DNA of 8,225 bases from Lachnospiraceae bacterium. GTDB lineage: Bacteria > Bacillota > Clostridia > Lachnospirales > Lachnospiraceae. Below are positions 1-6,214 of the stretch, in pieces. Position 1 is the first letter of the stretch, and every line of letters begins with the position of its first letter. The stretch is taken from NCBI GenBank assembly GCA_020860745.1, contig JAJBTR010000287.1:1-8225 (forward strand). Reading direction: 5' to 3'. Both the position numbers and the translations under genes were made by a program. Below the pieces are notes generated by a model. That model was not told where the DNA came from and did no database searches. It worked only from the letters and a program-made list of their open reading frames with translations.

Positions 1-63
1 ATTTTCAACCTTCTTTCTCGGAATTCCTATACTTGTATTATACAGGAAGCTCTTTATAACCTG
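1..63 (-). promoter_or_regulatory. Candidate promoter and ribosome site reading out of the window
   Basis: Past the last stop the minus strand has a perfect TATAAT (42-37) inside a near-perfect 15-bp dyad (32-46, one mismatch). About 25 bp further lies AGAAGG, then TTGAAA, then AT at the very edge. If the next base is G, a new gene starts there with good spacing. No good -35 box was found 16-18 bp upstream of TATAAT. No T-rich terminator hairpin is seen, so the GTPase operon may continue into that gene. Confidence 0.3.
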
Positions 64-2199
64 TTACAGTCTTTTCAACTGGTTTTTAAGGATAGTCGCG
101 TACGCCTGATAACCGGCAATCTCTTTTTCTTTATTCTCACACTGCTCAATCAGGGACTCAAGCTCGGCCGTAATATTTTCCAAAAGCCTGTCCTGCACGG
201 CGGCCGCAATCTGATCCAGACTGTCTTTGAAGCTCCGCACCTCCGTCGTCAGCTTCCTGCTGATCTCCTCAAACATTCTGGAAATCGCGTTGGATAATGC
301 CATGCCCAGTTCCGTCTTCTGGCTTCCGGACGTCAGCTCACCGGTAAATTTTCCTGTAATACCGTCCATCTCCTTTGAGATATCCAAATCCAGAGCAGGG
401 AACTCGATGGAAGCCACGGTTTCCTCCACCATAATCCGGAACAGGGAGGAATCATAGTTCTCGCTTCCCATATCAAAATTGTTAACCACTATATTCAGAA
501 GCTTTCGCTTTACTTCTGTTATCTGAAGCGCTTCGGTGAACACCTCCTCCGCATGATTGGAGGATTCCACGGCATATTTCTTCAGATTCTCCGCTGCATC
601 AGAAGCCAGACAATAGGAATAGTGATCCTCGTAAGTGTAGGTATGCGTTTTTTTAAAAATAAAGCGTCCCGTTGTGTAAGAACCGGTTCTTGTCACAGTC
701 CCGGTCCGCTCACGGATCTCCAGATACTCCTTTCCCAGCTCTCTTAACTCCCGCAAGCTTTCAGCTTTCTCCGTCTCCAACCGCGCCTTCAGCTCCCCGA
801 ACACCGACAAAATATCCGCCCGGATGCTTTCCATCCGCGAACTCATCTCATTTTTCTGTGCCAGAAGCTGATCCCTGTCATTGCCTTCCAGCATCTGTAT
901 TCGCTGCGCCGTCTTATTTACAAAGCCTTCCAGATAGCCTCTCAGCTCCTCCGCTGCCGTCGGGACAAAGCTCCCCGCCTTTTGTTCCAGGATGCTCTCC
1001 TTCTCAGCGACCACCTCATCAAACAGATTCCGCACCGCATCAAAATTCCCCAGAAGCCGCAGATCTGATTGAATATCCGCCGAAAAATTTTTTAAAGCAC
1101 GATAAACATTCCTCTCCTCCGCGCTGTATTCCTCCTCCGGCTTGCCCGTCATATTATATGCCATGGCAGAAACCAGGATCGGTTTCTCGCATTGACGGAT
1201 CACCTCAATCAGCTCCGGCTCGCTTCCTCTTTTCTCCAGATCCTTCACAAACTCGGAAACCTTACGCTTCGTGCGCTTCTCCAGTTTTCTCTGAATCAGG
1301 CGGCAGGCTTTTGGTATCGTATCCGCCGTATTTTCATCCTCTCCGAAAATATCGTCCTCATCAGGCACGCGCAGCACATCACGAACCCCACTGTCATATT
1401 TGCTGGCGATCAGCACCAGTCTTTTTACTCCCTTCTGCGGCAGCTGGCTGGAAAGCAGGATCCAGTCGCTCTTATCCAGAAAACTGCCCGACTGGCTCAG
1501 GAAAAACACCACGTCGCAAAGTTCCATAAACTCCCTGGTCCGTATGGTTCTCGACGCGATCGGATCGTTTAGGCCGGGCGTATCGACAACGGAGAGACCG
1601 CGAAACTCTTCTTTGTTCAAAAACAGCGTGACCGACTCCACAATAGGCGTAAACCGTCCATCCTCGCCCACGTAGTCATTCAGACTGTTCAGCAGATCCT
1701 CGTATTTATCAAAATGGATTTCTTCCTCACCCATTTCCAGATACGGCAGGGGATCCAGCCCGCTGTGCCTTACCATATCGACCAGTTCCCGCGCCGAAGC
1801 GTAAATCTCATCATCCTGGTCGACCATCGCGTTATCCTCTATCACTTCCCAGTCTTCCGGAGAATAGTAATCAACCCGAATCACATTCTCCTCAGAATAT
1901 TCCATTTTTGTAAGTACCGCTGTTTTCGGCGTGGAAGCCTTCGGCAGCACTTCCTTTCCCTCAAAAAGGAGTGTATTCAAAAACGAAGATTTTCCCGCCT
2001 TCGCCTGTCCAACCACGCCCACATTCAGCTTCCGATCCTCCCTGAAAAATTCCTCCGTCTTCATCCGGAAATTTGAGATGAACTTCTGAATGACCGCAAC
2101 ATCATCCTCTTTCGCGTAATCTCTGATTTCTGATAAAATATCCTCCACACTGTCCGTGAAAGCCTGAAACAGTGTATCATCTGTTTTAAAAATATCCAT
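64..2199 (-). CDS. Dynamin-like GTPase with long helical stalk (DLP-C)
   Basis: A 711-aa dynamin-family GTPase, the largest of the three. G1 is GQAKAGKS (64-71), G2 lies in STPKTAV with Thr93, G3 is DTPG (206-209), and G4 is SKYD (266-269). An acidic insertion (about 279-292) and a long basic helix sit between G4 and the last G-domain strand ILVSAMAY (341-348). A long helical trunk follows. It is broken at residues 499-530 by a Thr/Tyr/Phe/Lys-rich stretch (for example FIFKK at 513-517 and YTY at 521-523) before the return helix. No hydrophobic transmembrane run is visible. The C-terminus is a coiled coil (about 675-711). The start ATG at 2199 has AAGGGGA 5 nt upstream. It sits 24 bp after the membrane-type GTPase gene, as in paired dynamin-like proteins that form hetero-oligomers. 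No terminator follows it within the window. Family call firm. Confidence 0.92.
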   Translation of the reverse strand: MDIFKTDDTLFQAFTDSVEDILSEIRDYAKEDDVAVIQKFISNFRMKTEEFFREDRKLNVGVVGQAKAGKSSFLNTLLFEGKEVLPKASTPKTAVLTKMEYSEENVIRVDYYSPEDWEVIEDNAMVDQDDEIYASARELVDMVRHSGLDPLPYLEMGEEEIHFDKYEDLLNSLNDYVGEDGRFTPIVESVTLFLNKEEFRGLSVVDTPGLNDPIASRTIRTREFMELCDVVFFLSQSGSFLDKSDWILLSSQLPQKGVKRLVLIASKYDSGVRDVLRVPDEDDIFGEDENTADTIPKACRLIQRKLEKRTKRKVSEFVKDLEKRGSEPELIEVIRQCEKPILVSAMAYNMTGKPEEEYSAEERNVYRALKNFSADIQSDLRLLGNFDAVRNLFDEVVAEKESILEQKAGSFVPTAAEELRGYLEGFVNKTAQRIQMLEGNDRDQLLAQKNEMSSRMESIRADILSVFGELKARLETEKAESLRELRELGKEYLEIRERTGTVTRTGSYTTGRFIFKKTHTYTYEDHYSYCLASDAAENLKKYAVESSNHAEEVFTEALQITEVKRKLLNIVVNNFDMGSENYDSSLFRIMVEETVASIEFPALDLDISKEMDGITGKFTGELTSGSQKTELGMALSNAISRMFEEISRKLTTEVRSFKDSLDQIAAAVQDRLLENITAELESLIEQCENKEKEIAGYQAYATILKNQLKRL

Positions 2200-2223
2200 C
2201 GCCGTCCCCTTCCCGCGTAATCA

Positions 2224-3846
2224 TCACATGTCGCCCAGATCCGCCTTTATATCCGCCACACGCTCCAGATCTTCCTTTATATCTGTCTCCAGATTCTCTT
2301 TCTTCTGTTGCTCATCCTCCTTTTGGGAACGAACATCCTCCATAGCTTTCTCAAGCGTGCTCCGCTGGCTGCGGATTTCCTCTTCAATAGAAGTATTTAC
2401 CTGCTGGGCCTGCTCCCATATGCATTTCTCAATGTTACTCCCCACTTCGCTGAGCACCTGCGGATATACCTCGCCCCGCAGTTTTCTGCGGATTTCCGCC
2501 TTGGCCTCCTGCCTTTTCTTTTCTCTGTTCTTTTTCGAGGCAAAGAAAGCGATAAGCCCTGCCAAAAGCCCAATCAGCAATCCCCCCGCCAAAGCGCCCG
2601 CCGCACCGGCAACAACGGGAGCAATGCTGCGGTTCAGATTCTCTGTGTCAAAGTGGAAGGCCACGCACACATCGCCCACTTCCGGACTGTCAGCAAACCG
2701 GGACAGGTTTTTCATGTATTTCTCCGCCCTCGGGATAAATCTCTTTTTGACGCTGATGGTCACCGCATTTCGGATCACCTGGTTCATTTGTTCGTTGATA
2801 CTCTGATTATTGAGCGCCATGGCCACAAAAGTGGATTCCTCACTCTCCAGCGCACAGCGGACATCATTTTTAATCTCTTCGATGCAGTCCCGGACAGAAG
2901 ATTCAAAATCTGACCTTTCTTTCTCAAAACAGGAATCCATGGCGGAAAGCTGCCCTTTCATCCGCTCTTCCTTTTCAGCAAGCTCTGATTCTGTAAGCCT
3001 GCTGCCCTCCAGCCGTTCCCTCAGATATTGATCCGTCCTTTCCGCCTGAGAAAGCACCAGTTTTCTGTATTTGCGAGCCAGGATCTCCCCGGATTGCTCC
3101 TGAATATCCTGCAGATAATTTTTCAATTCCTCTACATCACGCTCCCTGCTGCTGGTAATACAATAGCAGATATCCCGTTCCCCCAAAAAACGTCTCAGGC
3201 TTCCCTTCATCTTCTCAAAGGTATCTTTGAAATCCTCCTCATTACGTTTGTCATACTTTGTGATCACAACACACAACGGCATATCGTGAAGGCACAGTTC
3301 CCTCAGGATATTTCCGACGCTGCTGCGGACAATCATGTCGTCCGCCGGGAATGTCACAATGTAAGCCAGACTCTGCGGAAGATAGTCATCGATAGCCCTA
3401 TTGTGTACCTCATAACCCGATTCAAATCCGGGCATGTCCACCATCATCACATCCGGGATCGTGCCCAAAAATTGCTTGTTGTTCAGGTGAATCCGGACAC
3501 ATCGATCCGTATCAGTATCTGGCTCAAACTTCCGATATTCATCCAGGGAAAGCTCCTTCTTTGTCCCGTCTTTTTTTATCACAGTGACATAATCATTCTC
3601 CGCTGTATATAAAATCTCTGCCGGCACCGCCGTCTCAGGCGTAATATCCTCTTTCAAAATACCTCTTGTATATCCCAGCAGGGCATTGACCAGGGCACTC
3701 TTTCCCGAGCTGAATTTCCCGATGATCGGTGTGCAGACCTTGGCAGTATCAATCTCATTTTCCAATGCGTCAAGCCCGGCATTGTCCAGCCCGTATGCGG
3801 CGTTAATTTCCCTGATTTGGTCTATTGCTATGTAAACCCTGTCCAT
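2224..3846 (-). CDS. Dynamin-like GTPase with hydrophobic membrane segment (DLP-B)
   Basis: A 540-aa dynamin-family GTPase. G1 is GKFSSGKS (43-50), G2 lies in DITPETAVP with Thr72, G3 is DMPG (137-140), and G4 is TKYD (196-199). Long charged helices (about 255-335 and 440-540) make the stalk or trunk. Between them, residues 408-436 form a continuous Gly/Ala/Leu-rich hydrophobic stretch followed by the basic SKKNREKKR. This is the position and character of the membrane paddle of bacterial dynamin-like proteins (BDLP type) or of a transmembrane hairpin, so this member should be the one that contacts or spans the inner membrane. The start ATG at 3846 has GAGGAG 8 nt upstream. The gene ends in two in-frame TGA codons (2226-2221) and lies 24 bp before the third GTPase gene, which argues for a translationally linked pair. 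The C-terminus is a strongly charged coiled coil. Family call firm. Confidence 0.92.
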   Translation of the reverse strand: MDRVYIAIDQIREINAAYGLDNAGLDALENEIDTAKVCTPIIGKFSSGKSALVNALLGYTRGILKEDITPETAVPAEILYTAENDYVTVIKKDGTKKELSLDEYRKFEPDTDTDRCVRIHLNNKQFLGTIPDVMMVDMPGFESGYEVHNRAIDDYLPQSLAYIVTFPADDMIVRSSVGNILRELCLHDMPLCVVITKYDKRNEEDFKDTFEKMKGSLRRFLGERDICYCITSSRERDVEELKNYLQDIQEQSGEILARKYRKLVLSQAERTDQYLRERLEGSRLTESELAEKEERMKGQLSAMDSCFEKERSDFESSVRDCIEEIKNDVRCALESEESTFVAMALNNQSINEQMNQVIRNAVTISVKKRFIPRAEKYMKNLSRFADSPEVGDVCVAFHFDTENLNRSIAPVVAGAAGALAGGLLIGLLAGLIAFFASKKNREKKRQEAKAEIRRKLRGEVYPQVLSEVGSNIEKCIWEQAQQVNTSIEEEIRSQRSTLEKAMEDVRSQKEDEQQKKENLETDIKEDLERVADIKADLGDM

Positions 3847-3893
3847 CTAATTCTCTCCTCTTTTCTTTCATGGTTGCTCTTGAATGCGGGGGG

Positions 3894-4835
3894 CTAATAT
3901 TCATCAAAATACGAGACTATGTATACATCCAAAAACTTATCCTGCTCCTCCGGTCTTTTGCCATCCTGTTGTCTCTCCATAAACAGGGCAACTCCATTAC
4001 ATGGTGCCTTCATAATTTCCATAGTTGTTGTTGAAGGATGAAAAAAATCTCCATTATTTTGCATTTCGTACGCCACAAGTACCATGCCACACTTTACAAA
4101 CTTTCCTGTTTTCATACATTCTTGAATCGTCGACATTATTTGAGGAGTAGTACTGAATTCTTTCCATTCTAATAAGTTTACCGTCCCTATCAGTTTTCTC
4201 TGAGAAGCCAGCCATTCTTTTGAAATATAATCCGCGAAAGCGCCGCTCCAGCATCTGGCCTCCGGATAGGGTATATTCTCCAGCAGATCCAGATTACCCG
4301 TCAATCTGCTCTTTGCGACCAGACCGACCACAGACAATTCCTCCCCGCTATAGCCCATGATTTCTGCCAATCCCGCGATCAGAGAAAGCATCTGCTCCGA
4401 TATGGTATCCTCAAGATTCGCGATTACAAATGCCTCCACCAGCCAGGAATCCTGATAGTTCCGCAAATCCTCACAGAACTTGTCCAACGCTTCTATATCA
4501 AACTCTGCGCCACGCTGATAAATTTCCTGTGCTGTATCATCCATGCCGCAGCCCGCTGCGAGCCTGCACAGATACAACAATCTCTCATAAGACTCCTGCC
4601 CATCCGTCACGATCAGATAAGCCAGGCTGTACACAAACTGATGCTTCGCAACATCCGGTGCCTCAGAAACGGACAGACCATAGAACGGCCATCGCCGCGC
4701 CTTCTCTGTAATCTCGGTATAAAAAGTTTTCCGCTGATTTGATGTCCTTGGCTTCATCTTTTCAATCTCCAGATGAAGTCTGGCAATGTGATCCTCAATG
4801 GAACGCAGTTCCGTCTGTAAATCCGTTAAAGTCAT
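3894..4835 (-). CDS. TerB-like helical domain with a barrel-sandwich-like C-terminus
   Basis: A 313-aa protein that starts with a short coiled coil (residues 3-28), then an all-helical domain (about 61-178) that aligns along its whole length with residues 34-153 of the protein at 4965-6197. It has the same two-repeat layout and the same closing LVAKS (172-176). After a linker, residues about 240-313 form a strand-rich module: KTGKFVKCGMVLVAYE, then a loop, then EIMKAPCNGVALF and a final strand. The pattern of a GxVLA strand followed by an I-x-AP-x-xG-V strand is what barrel-sandwich hybrid (biotinyl/lipoyl, HlyD-type) folds show. No biotin or lipoyl lysine motif is seen, so a binding or docking role is likelier than a carrier role. 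No membrane segment. It lies 47 bp before the GTPase at 2224-3846 and may be its adaptor. The C-terminal third is AT-rich. Gene real; fold calls moderate. Confidence 0.8.
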   Translation of the reverse strand: MTLTDLQTELRSIEDHIARLHLEIEKMKPRTSNQRKTFYTEITEKARRWPFYGLSVSEAPDVAKHQFVYSLAYLIVTDGQESYERLLYLCRLAAGCGMDDTAQEIYQRGAEFDIEALDKFCEDLRNYQDSWLVEAFVIANLEDTISEQMLSLIAGLAEIMGYSGEELSVVGLVAKSRLTGNLDLLENIPYPEARCWSGAFADYISKEWLASQRKLIGTVNLLEWKEFSTTPQIMSTIQECMKTGKFVKCGMVLVAYEMQNNGDFFHPSTTTMEIMKAPCNGVALFMERQQDGKRPEEQDKFLDVYIVSYFDEY

Positions 4836-4840
4836 AACAA

Positions 4841-4847
4841 TCTCCTT
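4841..4847 (-). promoter_or_regulatory. Ribosome binding site that fixes the start at 4835
   Basis: The minus strand reads AAGGAGA, followed after about 5 nt by ATG at 4835-4833. It makes the in-frame TTG at 4865 unnecessary: that extension would run through the ribosome site itself. Confidence 0.85.
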
Positions 4848-4939
4848 CTTGTATTCTAGTTCCAACCGTTCTTAAAAATCCAGGCCTTCTACTCTTTAAT
4901 CCTCCCTAACCCGGATAAACCGGAATAGAAATTTTGCCA

Positions 4940-4951
4940 TTTTGCGCAAAA
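4940..4951. repeat. 12-bp perfect palindrome TTTTGCGCAAAA
   Basis: Both strands read TTTTGCGCAAAA. A dyad in a within-operon gap could be a repressor site, but a palindrome this short in AT-rich sequence can arise by chance. No second copy was noticed elsewhere in the window. Confidence 0.4.
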
Positions 4952-4964
4952 AATCGTTTGTAAG

Positions 4965-6197
4965 TCACCTAACAGCCCCCAAATATTTCAACTCTCCCGT
5001 AAACGTGTTCCCCTCAATTTCTGCTTTCTGGCAATCAAAATATCCAACTGCAGCTTCTCTCAAACCTCTAATGCTATTTTGATTAATACACTTGCAACCC
5101 GAAAATGCATTGGCTATAATTTTTACCATATCATTTATGTTCATATACCCTCTGCCGCTTACAAAGACGCCGTAAGCTTCACGAGGATATGCATTTGACC
5201 TTGTTTGTACATAGCAATTTAAAAGCTGGTTTTCAATTAAAATCAGGTTATCATATACCCCAGAGTTCAAGAGAAAAACTCCACCATGTGCATCTGAATC
5301 GCATGTCACTCCGCAATTAATAAACTCGCAATTTTTTACTTCAAAATTATTTACCGAACTCAGATATCCCGCTCGATTATTGAAATCCTTCGCAGCACAA
5401 TGCTCCATGACCACTTTCCCGATCGCATTGAATTGCAGATTTCCACCTGTACTGGAAAAATCACAATTTCTGAATACAACTTCCTCGCAGCCGTCAAACA
5501 CCCAGTCATCCGTGATTGTGATAGCCAGATTTTCAAAAACCACCTTCCTCTCCTTATAAAGCGTGGGAAATATAATGCCTTTCGAGAGCTTCTTTTCCGG
5601 TGCTGTATAATGCTTTTCAGTAAGGGTATCCACCACAGCCCCGGCATAAAACTCTTTAATATAGGGTGCGGCATCCACATGCTTCGTTCGCTCCGTCACC
5701 TTCCCCTTCGCAGCGTCGTAGCAGGCAGAGTCCTGCATTAGCACCGACTTCGCAACCAGACAGAGATATTCAAACTCATCCAACCTCACATCCAACAGTT
5801 CCGCGAGCTGTGCCAGATACTCCTCATTTTCCTTTGTCCCCGCGCCCAGAGCAGACAGAATCAGCGCATCCAGGACAAAATAATATCTGACCTGTTTTTT
5901 TCTCATGGATGTGAGAAATTCATCGACATCCGTCTCGGTAATCTCCAGCGCCCGGCGCATATACTCCTCCATAGGTTCTTCCGCGCCAATCCCGTTAACA
6001 ATCCGCCCCAGGAAAAGGGTCTGCATCTCCGTCGGGTCGTTCTCATACTGCACCACCGTGCCAAGCATTTTCAGATACAACAGTCTGCCGTATTCATCCA
6101 GCGCGGACAACTTTGGATTCACCAACGCATATTTCTCCGCATTCCGGCTCGTTAGTAATTTCTGTATTCCTTCCATATTCTTTATCTTATCTTCCAT
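4965..6197 (-). CDS. TerB-like helical domain fused to a right-handed beta-helix
   Basis: A 410-aa protein with two parts. Residues 34-153 form a run of amphipathic helices in two repeats, resembling the TerB fold of tellurite/stress systems, and end in LVAKSVL (147-153). The same domain and ending occur in the protein at 3894-4835. After a linker (about 154-215), residues 216-410 show a ladder of short strands with Asn/Cys turns: RNC (243-245), EHC (265-267), KNC (288-290), ENQ (322-324), IANAF (361-365) and EGNTF (395-399). The first rungs are 22-23 residues apart, as in right-handed parallel beta-helices. No signal peptide or membrane segment is visible, so it should be cytosolic. The first catalytic-looking residues of pectate lyases or glycosidases were not recognised, so a binding or scaffold role is likelier than an enzyme. 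The C-terminal module is AT-rich against the N-terminal half. Start fixed by the GGAGGAGG site. Gene real; fold calls inferred by eye. Confidence 0.82.
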   Translation of the reverse strand: MEDKIKNMEGIQKLLTSRNAEKYALVNPKLSALDEYGRLLYLKMLGTVVQYENDPTEMQTLFLGRIVNGIGAEEPMEEYMRRALEITETDVDEFLTSMRKKQVRYYFVLDALILSALGAGTKENEEYLAQLAELLDVRLDEFEYLCLVAKSVLMQDSACYDAAKGKVTERTKHVDAAPYIKEFYAGAVVDTLTEKHYTAPEKKLSKGIIFPTLYKERKVVFENLAITITDDWVFDGCEEVVFRNCDFSSTGGNLQFNAIGKVVMEHCAAKDFNNRAGYLSSVNNFEVKNCEFINCGVTCDSDAHGGVFLLNSGVYDNLILIENQLLNCYVQTRSNAYPREAYGVFVSGRGYMNINDMVKIIANAFSGCKCINQNSIRGLREAAVGYFDCQKAEIEGNTFTGELKYLGAVR

Positions 6198-6204
6198 CGC
6201 CGTA

Positions 6205-6212
6205 CCTCCTCC
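6205..6212 (-). promoter_or_regulatory. Strong ribosome binding site that fixes the start at 6197
   Basis: The minus strand reads GGAGGAGG, 7 nt before ATG at 6197-6195. It sits between the stop of the upstream GTPase gene (6217-6215) and this ATG. This excludes an upstream GTG at 6281, which would overlap the GTPase gene by 67 bp. Confidence 0.85.
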
Positions 6213-6214
6213 AC

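Larger units (their letters stand above)
4836..4964 (-). other. 129-bp gap inside the operon
   Basis: The gap between the two TerB-like genes is much longer than the other internal gaps (17, 47 and 24 bp). It holds a perfect 12-bp palindrome TTTTGCGCAAAA (4940-4951), a small CCGG-TTTAT-CCGG hairpin (4911-4923) without a following T tract, and the ribosome site at 4841-4847. A weak -35/-10 pair (TTGCGC, 16 bp, TATTCC) can be drawn here, but I do not call it a promoter. The gap may carry an internal promoter or a point of recombination. Confidence 0.5.

Noticed and set aside
42..64. ACAGG/CCTGT inverted repeat at the end of the operon as a terminator
   Set aside because: Five-base stem, 13-base loop and no T tract; it overlaps the stop codon of the last gene.
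672..1529. Long plus-strand open frame of 285 codons opposite the 711-aa GTPase
   Set aside because: Its translation is Pro/Ser-rich with no domain and lies wholly antisense to a gene with intact GTPase motifs; it is a shadow caused by codon bias. The same holds for the other plus-strand frames, such as 2308-2913 and 6635-7204.
3888..3893. G6/C6 run right after the stop of the 313-aa gene as a phase-variation tract
   Set aside because: It lies outside the reading frame, just past the stop, and is too short to suggest phase variation.
4041..4047. T7 run in the coding strand of the 313-aa gene, and an A7 run near 648-654 in the 711-aa gene, as frameshift sites
   Set aside because: Neither fits a good slippery heptamer in the reading frame with a following structure, and both genes are intact without shifting.
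4836..4865. N-terminal extension of the 313-aa protein from a TTG at 4865
   Set aside because: The extension is translated through the AAGGAGA ribosome site that serves the ATG at 4835.
4911..4923. CCGG-TTTAT-CCGG hairpin as a terminator
   Set aside because: The stem is 4 bp and no T tract follows on the transcribed strand.
4896..4940. Minus-strand mini-ORF of 14 codons (starts MAKFLFRF) in the 129-bp gap
   Set aside because: No ribosome site precedes its ATG and it has no recognisable features; likely chance.
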